Source: Thermoplasmatales archaeon
Lineage (GTDB): Archaea; Thermoplasmatota; E2; DHVEG-1
Assembly (NCBI GenBank): GCA_020350825.1
Contig: CP070724.1
Location: forward strand, 1,401,452 to 1,465,451
Reading direction: 5' to 3'
Length of the DNA stretch: 64,000 bases
Position numbers and translations under genes: made by a program. Below are positions 15,566 to 23,592 of this stretch, in pieces (within the stretch, counting starts at the first letter, position 1; every line of letters begins with the position of its first letter). The notes under the pieces are model-generated. The model ran no database searches. It was not told where the DNA came from and saw only the letters and a list, made by a program, of their open reading frames with translations.

Positions 15566-16585
15566 GTGAGGAAAGTTTCAACAGGTATAGTAATTTTTCT
15601 GCTTCTTAATGTTTTTTTAGTTTTCTTTACTTATGGAAATTGTGAGGCTGGAAAAATATTGTATGTAGGTGGAACTAAGACTGAAAACTATACAAGTATT
15701 CAAACTGCCATTGATGATGCATCAGAGGGAGATACCATTTTTGTTTTTTCTGGGACTTATAATGAAAGTATTGTTGTAAACAAATCAATAAACTTGATCG
15801 GTGAAGACAAAAACAGAACCATACTTGATATCAATAAAAGTGAACATTATGCCATTCTATTACAGGCTCAGGGCGTTAACATTAGTGGTTTAACCATTCA
15901 AAATTGTACTGTAGGTATATACGTTGTAGGATATGGAAATGTGTCTCAAAATAATATAATAATGAATAATAACATTACAAACAATTTTGGTGGTATTTAT
16001 TTAAGTAATTATTCCAGCAATAATCTTATTTCTGGTAATATTATCACAAAAAACAACGGTGAGGGAATCCGTCTTTTTGGATCAGTTGATAACAAAATCA
16101 ATGGAAATATAATAACAAAAAATGGTGGCTTTGGGATTGTTTTATGGGATTCGTCCCAATATAATTTTATATCTGAAAATACTATTTTAAATAATCTAAA
16201 AGGAATTGCTCTTAGAAGATGGTCTAATAACAATATTATTTTTGAGAATAACATTACGAGAAACAGGAACTCAGGTATCTATATAACATATTCGTTTAAG
16301 AATAATATATCTGAAAATAATATTGGAAATAATACCTTTGGTATCTATCTTGAGGATTCAACTAAAAATACTATTTCTGCAAACTACGTTTTAGGTAACC
16401 GTTATGGGATATATTTATATGATTCACCCAATAACATGATATATTTGGAAAACATTTTTTCAGATAACAATGAAGACATTTGGGATAGATCTAGAACTTT
16501 TAAAACACCCAGTCTTGAATTACCACTTGTTGTGTGTGCATTTTTATTTGTTTTGTTCTTAAAAAGAAATGGAAAAATGTTTTAA
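15566..16585 (+). CDS. NosD-type beta-helix surface protein with C-terminal membrane anchor
   Basis: 339 residues from a GTG start. A signal peptide (residues 1-29, ending NCEAG) precedes an opening similar to the upstream gene (YTSIQTAIDDASEGDTIFVF) and about ten PbH1 turns of the pattern NNxIxxNxxGIxLxxSxxN. The C-terminus, SLELPLVVCAFLFVLFLKRN, is a hydrophobic helix and basic end like the PGF-type anchor but with SLELP in place of PGF. It lies 50 bases after the previous gene, is paralogous to its N-terminal half, and is probably co-transcribed with it. Confidence 0.82.
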   Translation: MRKVSTGIVIFLLLNVFLVFFTYGNCEAGKILYVGGTKTENYTSIQTAIDDASEGDTIFVFSGTYNESIVVNKSINLIGEDKNRTILDINKSEHYAILLQAQGVNISGLTIQNCTVGIYVVGYGNVSQNNIIMNNNITNNFGGIYLSNYSSNNLISGNIITKNNGEGIRLFGSVDNKINGNIITKNGGFGIVLWDSSQYNFISENTILNNLKGIALRRWSNNNIIFENNITRNRNSGIYITYSFKNNISENNIGNNTFGIYLEDSTKNTISANYVLGNRYGIYLYDSPNNMIYLENIFSDNNEDIWDRSRTFKTPSLELPLVVCAFLFVLFLKRNGKMF

Positions 16586-16614
16586 TGCTCAATAATTAGC
16601 TATTGGAAAATCTA

Positions 16615-17379
16615 TTACAAGATAACAAAAATGAATAATGTCCCTGCGATTATTGGTTGATGAAGCAGATAAATGGTTAAAGAATGTTGACCTAGCCATG
16701 AAAATATCGTAGCTGGCTTGTATTTCGAAAGATCAGGGATTTTAAACCTTCTTTTGTTATCTGTGTAAAGAAGATTCCCCAGTGCAATTCCCACTAATAT
16801 AACGCCAAACCATGGTAATAAAGGAAAATAATCAATGGTGTAACTCCATATTCCAGCTTGATGAAAGCCAATTGCAAGATGCAATAGAGTAGGATTTTCA
16901 ACAGTAAATGATCCGATTATACTTCCCATGAGTATAATTACTAATGCAAATATGATGTTGTAGGATTTGAATTTAAGAAAAGGTATGCTCAAAATAATAG
17001 ATAGACCAATGCAATGTAATACCCCAAATAGTATAGGTTTATCTGGTATGGTAATAAGTGTTATAGATGTTAGGATCATGCCAAGGGTAAATATCCATGA
17101 TCCTCGGATTAATAAGCGCTTCTTTCGTTCATTCGGTGTTTGTCTTTTGTTGGTACTAATTGCTAAGCATATTCCTACTAACAAGAAGAATATCGGTGGA
17201 AAATATCTGTTGGACTGATATATGCCATTATTTAATGGAACAAGGCCAAAATAATCTAAATCCCATAATAAGTGATAAAAAATCATAATAGCAATGGCAA
17301 ATCCTCTAAGAATATCAAGCTCAATAAATCTGTGAGAATTGGTTTTTTTTATTGGATTGTTTAAATTATGCAGATTCAT
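16615..17379 (-). CDS. DUF1624 membrane protein (HGSNAT-like acyltransferase family)
   Basis: 254 residues with seven or eight hydrophobic helices. RFIELDILRGFAIAIMIFYH at the N-terminus is the R-x-x-x-(L/I)DxxRG signature of DUF1624/heparan-alpha-glucosaminide N-acetyltransferase-type membrane acyltransferases, and the last helix carries WLGQHSLTIYLLHQP, also typical. It would transfer an acyl group to a sugar or other acceptor at the membrane; the substrate is unknown. It stands alone, convergent with the NosD gene. Given the nearby glycosylated surface proteins, a role in modifying surface glycans is reasonable inference. Confidence 0.8.
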   Translation of the reverse strand: MNLHNLNNPIKKTNSHRFIELDILRGFAIAIMIFYHLLWDLDYFGLVPLNNGIYQSNRYFPPIFFLLVGICLAISTNKRQTPNERKKRLLIRGSWIFTLGMILTSITLITIPDKPILFGVLHCIGLSIILSIPFLKFKSYNIIFALVIILMGSIIGSFTVENPTLLHLAIGFHQAGIWSYTIDYFPLLPWFGVILVGIALGNLLYTDNKRRFKIPDLSKYKPATIFSWLGQHSLTIYLLHQPIIAGTLFIFVIL

Positions 17380-17571
17380 GGCTAGTCACAGTTCCCATCC
17401 ACATCTCCTCATATAATTGGTACTGTGTAACGTGTAAGACTTTAATATAGATCTGGTTTATATTTATTTTGGCAAATGTTGTCAACCTCATTTTTTAGGA
17501 TGGAGATAATTTTCTAAAAACATGGTTTTATAAATAAATAATCGTTATCAAATATGAGGAGATGGGAAAAT

Positions 17572-18210
17572 ATGTTAAAATATTGCCCCGTATGTGGAAA
17601 CAATTTAGAAGAAGGCTTTAAGTTCTGTCCTAATTGTGGAAAAAAATTGATAGGTGAAATTGCGTTTTGCCCGGAATGCGGTAAAAAAATGATTTTATCT
17701 GAGAAAAGAATAGCACCTACACCTGAAAAAAGGGAAACGGTCAAGGCAAAAAAAAGAAAAAGCAGGGTTACTTTTCCTAAATTTACTCGACATATTCCGA
17801 GAAAAACCGCGATTGTAATTATTGCTATTATATGCTTGGCTGTTGTTGTAAGTGCTGCAGTAATTGTGTTGTCTCCATTTGGTACCAATGGTGGTCAATC
17901 AGCAGGAAGGAGTTTTACTGTGACAGTTGAAAATACCTTTGGCTCTGATGCAGTGGGTTATTTAAAGGTTGGATCATTAAAATATGGTGGGACTTTCACA
18001 GTAATGTTTGGAATTCCTCAGACGATAAATGTTGAGGAAGATACTCTCTTTTCAGGTATTCTTGGAAGTAATTATTCGATAACTCTTTATGCAACAATTA
18101 ACGATATAACTGAAGAGGCAACGGCTATTGCTGTAACAGAATCTGCAAACTTCTTGGTTTCTAAATCTACTATTGGTGAAGTTCAGGTCGAGTGTACTGA
18201 TTATCAATAA
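17572..18210 (+). CDS. Zinc-ribbon membrane protein with extracellular domain
   Basis: About 212 residues. Three CxxC pairs in tandem near the start (YCPVCGN, FCPNCGKK, FCPECGKK) form zinc ribbons in the cytoplasm. A basic linker precedes one transmembrane helix (about TAIVIIAIICLAVVVSAAVI), and a roughly 100-residue beta-rich domain follows outside. The ATG at 17572 follows GAGGAGATGG at a workable distance; another in-frame ATG at 17554 lies upstream but too near the promoter TTTTATAAATAAATA (17526). Zinc ribbon plus single helix suggests a membrane adaptor or sensor; no specific function. Confidence 0.7.
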   Translation: MLKYCPVCGNNLEEGFKFCPNCGKKLIGEIAFCPECGKKMILSEKRIAPTPEKRETVKAKKRKSRVTFPKFTRHIPRKTAIVIIAIICLAVVVSAAVIVLSPFGTNGGQSAGRSFTVTVENTFGSDAVGYLKVGSLKYGGTFTVMFGIPQTINVEEDTLFSGILGSNYSITLYATINDITEEATAIAVTESANFLVSKSTIGEVQVECTDYQ

Positions 18211-18401
18211 AACGGTTTTCTTTTAAAGAGTTCAATTGGATGTTACTTTTTAAATTCTGTCAACAGATATAAAAAGTATCAAGATAGTCAATATAAGGAA
18301 TGCTGAGTAAGAGTTAAAATCCGAAAGGAGAAAAGCTCTCTCTATAAAAAAATTTAAATGGCATCATATAACATAAATAATAAAACTAAATTGGGATAAT
18401 T

Positions 18402-18689
18402 ATGAAAACAAAAATTAATAAAGATAAAGCAAAAAAGATGGTAGAGAAAACTGCATCTAAAACTATTAAGTTTACAACAACAATAGTAAAATTAATTTTT
18501 ATTATAATAGTAGCATATACAATTATTGTAACAATATGGGTTTTTTTAAAAACTGGTGCAGAAGATTTTTTAACCAATATTGCAACAATCAGTGTAGGCG
18601 GTTTTTGGGCTTTCTTTCTAGGTTATTTCGGATGGCGAATGGGACAAACTATTGAAGAATATTTTATCCAAATAAAAAAGAAAAAATAG
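18402..18689 (+). CDS. Small membrane protein
   Basis: 95 residues: a basic N-terminal tail (KTKINKDKAKKMVEKTASKT), a transmembrane helix (about 28-48), a short loop, then a second hydrophobic segment (ISVGGFWAFFLGYFGWRMGQ, about 64-83) and a lysine-rich end. No family recognised. An AT-rich region with CATATAACATAAATAAT lies just upstream as a possible promoter. It is isolated from both neighbours. Confidence 0.55.
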   Translation: MKTKINKDKAKKMVEKTASKTIKFTTTIVKLIFIIIVAYTIIVTIWVFLKTGAEDFLTNIATISVGGFWAFFLGYFGWRMGQTIEEYFIQIKKKK

Positions 18690-19020
18690 ATTTTTTCGTA
18701 GCTTTTATTTTAAAATAACTATTTTTATATTGGATTTTATAAAATTTTTTTTAGAATTAAAACACTTAGTCAATTTTTACCGTATAAATGTTCAATAAGG
18801 GAAAAAATAGTTAATATAGCTGATGAAGAGCTATTGAAGAAAAGTGTAGGTTACTACCATTATTGTTGATATGAAATAAGTCCAATAAGTTATTATAAAT
18901 GATGCAATAAAATTACTATAGACATAGGACATTAATCTCATGGTCTTCTTGTTGATTTTTTCAATTAGATTTATCTATCACCATTTGTTTATACTTTATG
19001 TTATAAAGGTGAGGATTTAA
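18690..19020. other. Intergenic interval without a supported gene
   Basis: 331 bases of AT-rich sequence holding the 3' end of the small membrane gene and the promoter of the KaiC-like gene. I see no reading frame with a usable start, and no box C/D pair or tRNA. AGGTGAGGA just before 19021 is the ribosome-binding site of the next gene. Confidence 0.6.
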
Positions 19021-19815
19021 ATGAAACAAGAATTACAAATAAAAAAAGCAGAAAAATATGTTTTAACAGGGATTCCTGGATTCGATAGACTCTTTAAAAA
19101 CGGCATCCCAAAAGCCTCTACTGTCCTTGTTGCTGGAGGTGCTGGCTCAGGAAAAACTAACTTCTGCCTCCAAATGTTAGCACACCATGCCTCTAAAGGT
19201 AAAAAATGTTATTTCATGGGTTTTGAAGAATCAGAAGAACGACTAATTGAACATATGGAAATTTTTGGCTGGAATCCACGCAAAATGATAAAAGAGGGAA
19301 ATCTAAAAATTAAAAGATTTTTAACCGCTGAGATATACTATTATGATAAAAAAAGCGGTAGTGACATCGAAGCTATGATGACTAAAGAAGTTGACCCTCT
19401 TCTCATGGAATTGGAACCGCTATCGATCGCTGATAACGTAGGATTCAAACCAGATTTCATCGTCCTTGACTCTCTTTCAGCTCTCTCCTCAACTTTCTTG
19501 GGAAAAGAACAAGCTTACCGGTTTTATGTAGAGCGATTATTCAGATTTTTAGAAAAAATCGGAAGTACTACCTTTCTTACTACAGAGACACAGCAAATTC
19601 CAGAGATGTTTTCTCCAACTGGTGTCGAAGAATTCTTAGCTGATGGTGTCATTGCCATCTACAATATCAGAAAACAAAATATTAGAGAAAATGCTATCGA
19701 AATCTTGAAAATGCGTGGTGAAAAACATCAAAAGAGAATTGTATCAATGGAAATTACTGACAGCGGGATTATAGTTGATCCAAACAAAGAAGTATTTGCA
19801 GGATTGGAGTTTTAA
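19021..19815 (+). CDS. KaiC-like RecA-superfamily ATPase
   Basis: 264 residues with a single KaiC/RadA-type domain. TGIPGFDRLFKNGIPKAST is the conserved lead-in, Walker A is GGAGSGKTN (39-47), FEESEERL (68-75) holds the catalytic glutamates and FIVLDSLSA (146-154) is Walker B. A C-terminal segment with MRGEKHQKR is family-typical. Archaeal members act as signalling ATPases, and ArlH of the archaellum motor belongs to this superfamily. It is convergent with the pilus operon (70 bases between stops), so a link to pilus control is possible but unproven. The ATG has AGGTGAGGA ahead. Confidence 0.88.
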   Translation: MKQELQIKKAEKYVLTGIPGFDRLFKNGIPKASTVLVAGGAGSGKTNFCLQMLAHHASKGKKCYFMGFEESEERLIEHMEIFGWNPRKMIKEGNLKIKRFLTAEIYYYDKKSGSDIEAMMTKEVDPLLMELEPLSIADNVGFKPDFIVLDSLSALSSTFLGKEQAYRFYVERLFRFLEKIGSTTFLTTETQQIPEMFSPTGVEEFLADGVIAIYNIRKQNIRENAIEILKMRGEKHQKRIVSMEITDSGIIVDPNKEVFAGLEF

Positions 19816-19885
19816 AAAAATCGTATTCTGCTATATATCAAGAAAAGAATTACCGTCGTAGTGTTTTTTATTGATGTCTTTAGTC

Positions 19886-22054
19886 CTAGGGGATGCTTGA
19901 CTCTAATTGGCCTGGATTGTTATAGTGATATAGGATTTCATCTGCTAGAATTTCTCTACCATAGATGGCGATTTCATCAATATGACCATAGAAGGATTTA
20001 CCAAAGTATATGTCTTTTGTACTGCTAGCTATTCCACCATTATAAAATTCAGATGTTTCTTCATTCCCATTAATGTAGAGCTTCATAATTGAATTATTAT
20101 ATGTTAAAACAATCTGGTTCCAATCGGTTGTAGATAACACCATCTCTTTTGAAATTACATGATCACCAATTGTAGCACTAACATGGGTCTGATTTACATA
20201 GATGCCATAAACTCCCTCCCTATCAATAATTCTGATACCACGGAGATCTATAGGATCCTCATAGTCACTAAATCGACTAGTTATCAAGTGCCCCTCGTGA
20301 GGTGTACCAGACTGTGAACCGCTTCTAAATGCTATTGCATAAATGTCATCAGATATTCGGATAATATCCGGCTCAAGTCCATGATAATTCTTCTTTGTGT
20401 TAAACTGGAATTTAGATTCAAAAGAAATCGACCCATTGGGTTTAATTTTAACAGATGCTACATATCCATCCAACTGTTCATATTCATAGGCTATTAAATA
20501 AGTCTCATTTCTCATCTGGATGATATCTGGTAAAAGACAATAGTTTTCTTCAAATTCTAAAATGTCAATAACTTGTTGGGTAATAGTACCATTTTCATTT
20601 ATTTCAACTGTTGCCAATAAACCATTTTTATTGTAATCTCTATATGCTATCGCATATGTGGTATTAGCTACATGAATTATCTGGGATTCATGTGTTTCAT
20701 TCAATAAATCAAATATGAAAGTATCAATAACTTGAGGATAGACGGTACCATTATCTGCTATTCTTACTGTTTTCAAATACCCGTAATTATTGCTACCCCT
20801 GTAGGTTATTGCATATATGTTATCAGCAACATGGGTAAGATCTGGTTCAAAACAATTAATACTATCAAATTCAAGAGTACCATTGGTAAGGCTTGCATTA
20901 ATACTAGTTCCGTTATCACTCGTTTTAATTGTCCTTAGAATCCCATGTTCATTATTATCTCTATAAGCCAGAACAGATAGATTGTCAGCAATTTTCATTA
21001 ATTCATGATCATATACTTCCTTAGAATCAAAATTATATTCATCTAGAACGGCAATAGTAGTTCCATTATCTAGCATTTTCACTGTCTTTATATATGCATG
21101 TTGAGGATTATTTCCAGATTGAGCAAAAGCTATCATGTAGACATCATCTGAAACATGTGTGATTTTTGGCCAGTAACACTTGTCACCAAATTCTAGGGAA
21201 TTGTTGAAAATATCTTGTGTTATTGTACCATCAGGGTAAAGTCTTACTGTTTTAAGAATGCCTACTTCTTGCTGATCTCGATAGGCAATAGCGTAGACAT
21301 TATTTGAAACATGAATAATATTTGGCTCATAGCCAAAAGCTGGACCATATTTGAAATTATGAAGAACATTATCTTCTGGAAACTTAATCCATGATTCAAT
21401 TGTTATCGCATCGGTAATATCAAGACTAATTGAATTGCCATTTACTATTACATAATCATCAAGCCCATCAAATCTTAATGAACTAGTACCGGCAGCCGTT
21501 ACCTCACTATTCCATTGAGGTCCAAAAATTTCATCGGGGTAGATAGTACCATTGTTATTGTTTAAAACATCAACTGCTGTGTTTCCACTGTTTTCATCAA
21601 AATGCCAAATCCCACCAGGCGCATAAATGATGTCCCCGTCCTGAAGAAGACCCCACATTATAATACTATCAGATTCTTCATCAACAGCTGTGATGTACAC
21701 ATTAAAATCTGATAAGTCAAACTCTGAGTAAATCAGTCTTTCACCAATGTTCCAACACCCATCCAGTTTAGCTTCTTCATCTAACATTTCGTCGACTGTT
21801 GTAAATATCTGCCTATATCCTGCAATAGTTAGCATGATTCTTGTATCTAAACTCAATGGTTCGCCACTCCGATGATCTATTAAGACGTCACCGTTTTCAA
21901 CTGTTCCAACAATCTTTACCGCTGGCACCGAGTAAGGACCGGGATCCGATAAAATAGTTACGTATAGTGTAGAAATAAAACAAACAGCAATAGCTAATAG
22001 CATGACAGCTCCTATTACTTCTGATACTGCATCATCTCCTCTTTTACAATTCAT
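19886..22054 (-). CDS. Giant type IV pilin: pilin domain plus LamG domain split by a seven-repeat propeller
   Basis: 722 residues. A class III signal, KRGDDAVSEVIGAVMLLAIA (4-23), fits prepilin peptidase processing before the hydrophobic helix (DUF1628/archaeal pilin N-domain). Residues 43-140 match the neighbouring 146-residue pilin, sharing WNIGERLI and the following strands. A LamG/concanavalin domain starts at about 148 (IWHFDENSGNTAVDV; ITIESWIKFPE at 217) and resumes at about 600-710 (TDWNQIVLTYNNSIMKLYIN; HIDEIAIYGR). Between, seven repeats of the type EPDIIxISDxIYAIAYRD begin near 243, 296, 350, 403, 456, 508 and 561, as expected for a seven-bladed propeller. Many sequons. Probably the pilus-tip adhesin. 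The last gene of the operon; a separate promoter is possible near 22165-22185. Confidence 0.85.
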   Translation of the reverse strand: MNCKRGDDAVSEVIGAVMLLAIAVCFISTLYVTILSDPGPYSVPAVKIVGTVENGDVLIDHRSGEPLSLDTRIMLTIAGYRQIFTTVDEMLDEEAKLDGCWNIGERLIYSEFDLSDFNVYITAVDEESDSIIMWGLLQDGDIIYAPGGIWHFDENSGNTAVDVLNNNNGTIYPDEIFGPQWNSEVTAAGTSSLRFDGLDDYVIVNGNSISLDITDAITIESWIKFPEDNVLHNFKYGPAFGYEPNIIHVSNNVYAIAYRDQQEVGILKTVRLYPDGTITQDIFNNSLEFGDKCYWPKITHVSDDVYMIAFAQSGNNPQHAYIKTVKMLDNGTTIAVLDEYNFDSKEVYDHELMKIADNLSVLAYRDNNEHGILRTIKTSDNGTSINASLTNGTLEFDSINCFEPDLTHVADNIYAITYRGSNNYGYLKTVRIADNGTVYPQVIDTFIFDLLNETHESQIIHVANTTYAIAYRDYNKNGLLATVEINENGTITQQVIDILEFEENYCLLPDIIQMRNETYLIAYEYEQLDGYVASVKIKPNGSISFESKFQFNTKKNYHGLEPDIIRISDDIYAIAFRSGSQSGTPHEGHLITSRFSDYEDPIDLRGIRIIDREGVYGIYVNQTHVSATIGDHVISKEMVLSTTDWNQIVLTYNNSIMKLYINGNEETSEFYNGGIASSTKDIYFGKSFYGHIDEIAIYGREILADEILYHYNNPGQLESSIP

Positions 22055-22237
22055 GGTCTATCTCTTTTTTCACTATTTTTCATGAAAGATAAGCTTGTTT
22101 TTATCTTTAGAGTTCCTCAAGATCTATCTTTCTACAGGTTGTTGTATTTGTAGTGATTTTATATCATATATATATATTTCGATTTTATTTTTATAATATT
22201 AAAATAGAAAATATGTAAGGCCAAATAAGACAGCTAA

Positions 22238-23101
22238 TTATTCAACCCAACCCGGTCCAATCTGAGCATCAATATTGATAATACTCAAAGAAATAGAATA
22301 AATAAGATTGTCATTAATCGTTAAATCTAATAATATCCCACCATCAACCAGTGACACAGAGAAATCAACATCCTTAGATAAACCAGCTTTCACAAATGTG
22401 CTTTCCAAAAACAGGCGCCACGCATTAGGAAAAGACGTTCCAATAAAGATATTGTCAACATCAGTTATATTATTAGATTCAGAATCAACATACTCCGTTT
22501 GAATCGGATATGTACCATATCCAGTCGCCGATAATTTCTCCCCCACACCCGTAATATTTACCATATCAAATGACATATTGACATTTGATCCAGCATGAAT
22601 TGCATTAAATGATGGTTTAACTAACATCATATTCCCTAGATCTTGACTCACTATCACCGCACCAGTCTCATAAATATAAGATTGATCAAGAAAATAGACA
22701 TTTGCCGATGAGTATTTCAGTGTTCCAACTGAATTCGATAAAAATTCTGTGCCATTCTGACTATACGTTATTCCTACTGTAAATTCATCTGATAAAATTT
22801 CAAGAGTGCCAAACGCTCGGACAGACATTAAGAATGGAAGTTCTTTGTTTCCTAAAGTCATAGATGTGGCTACAGGAATGCCTTCTCGCTGTGTAAAAGC
22901 TTGATTATCAATAGCTGATTTTAACCTTGCAAACTGATCCGCTACAACATCCATATGTTCTGCTTCCCGTTGTTCCATCATTTTTGGCACATACGTTGTC
23001 TGCACAAGGGCAATAACCGCCACAGCAAGACCTACCAGTAAAACTGCAGTAACAACACCAACGACGGCGCTATCTACTCTCTTTATATGATTCTTACGCA
23101 T
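22238..23101 (-). CDS. Pilin-like protein with long extracellular domain
   Basis: 287 residues. A basic start (MRKNHIKRVDSAVVGVVTAV) leads into one hydrophobic helix (about 12-31), as in class III-signal pilin-like proteins, although the cleavage site is less clear than in its neighbours. The extracellular part begins with a helical stalk (REAEHMDVVADQFARLKSAI) and continues as a beta domain resembling DUF7289-type haloarchaeal proteins found in pilus and secretion loci. Position three of the pilus operon, between the small pilin and the adhesin, suggests a minor pilin. Confidence 0.75.
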   Translation of the reverse strand: MRKNHIKRVDSAVVGVVTAVLLVGLAVAVIALVQTTYVPKMMEQREAEHMDVVADQFARLKSAIDNQAFTQREGIPVATSMTLGNKELPFLMSVRAFGTLEILSDEFTVGITYSQNGTEFLSNSVGTLKYSSANVYFLDQSYIYETGAVIVSQDLGNMMLVKPSFNAIHAGSNVNMSFDMVNITGVGEKLSATGYGTYPIQTEYVDSESNNITDVDNIFIGTSFPNAWRLFLESTFVKAGLSKDVDFSVSLVDGGILLDLTINDNLIYSISLSIINIDAQIGPGWVE

Positions 23102-23131
23102 TTTACTTCCTTTCCTCTTTTACTATGGATC

Positions 23132-23572
23132 TCATATAGCATCTCTTCTGTGGATGACTCCTGTCATTATGACATAATTGCTTTCTGCATCAACAACAGT
23201 TATCGCAACCTGTCGATCAGAAATATCCACGATATAATCAACAGATTCAATAATAAGTCGTTCACCAATGTTCCATAGGCCGTTGTTATTTGTATCATTT
23301 AACAAAGTGTCGATTGTCCAATTCCGAGGATCTTCATTATCAATAATTAAAATTACTACTGTATCTGGAGGTAAAGATTCTCCGCCATTATGTTCGATTA
23401 CAATAGTGTCTCCTTCAAATGCCCCAACAAGATTTACAGAAGGAACAGAGGGTTGAGATTGAAACGATAAAACAATAAAATTTAATACCGTAAATAAAAT
23501 AATAGCTATACCTAAGAGTACAGCTGTCCCCACGATTGCAGTGACTCCTTTGTTTGTTTTTCTATGGTTCAT
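23132..23572 (-). CDS. Type IV pilin (DUF1628 N-terminal domain)
   Basis: 146 residues. The start, MNHRKTNKGVTAIVGTAVLL, has the K-G-x-T-A-I-V-G motif of archaeal type IV pilins with the cleavage point before the hydrophobic helix (9-33). A small beta domain follows, containing DNEDPRNWTIDTLLNDTNNN and GLWNIGERLI. The same WNIGERLI-centred domain opens the giant adhesin pilin downstream, so the two are paralogues. Likely the main pilus subunit. It lies 20 bases after the platform gene. Confidence 0.85.
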   Translation of the reverse strand: MNHRKTNKGVTAIVGTAVLLGIAIILFTVLNFIVLSFQSQPSVPSVNLVGAFEGDTIVIEHNGGESLPPDTVVILIIDNEDPRNWTIDTLLNDTNNNGLWNIGERLIIESVDYIVDISDRQVAITVVDAESNYVIMTGVIHRRDAI

Positions 23573-23592
23573 AGCCTATACCTATTCGTTAT

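Noticed and set aside
18800-18900. GCTGATGA word as a possible box C of a C/D sRNA
   Set aside because: No matching D, C' and D' boxes at the needed spacing.
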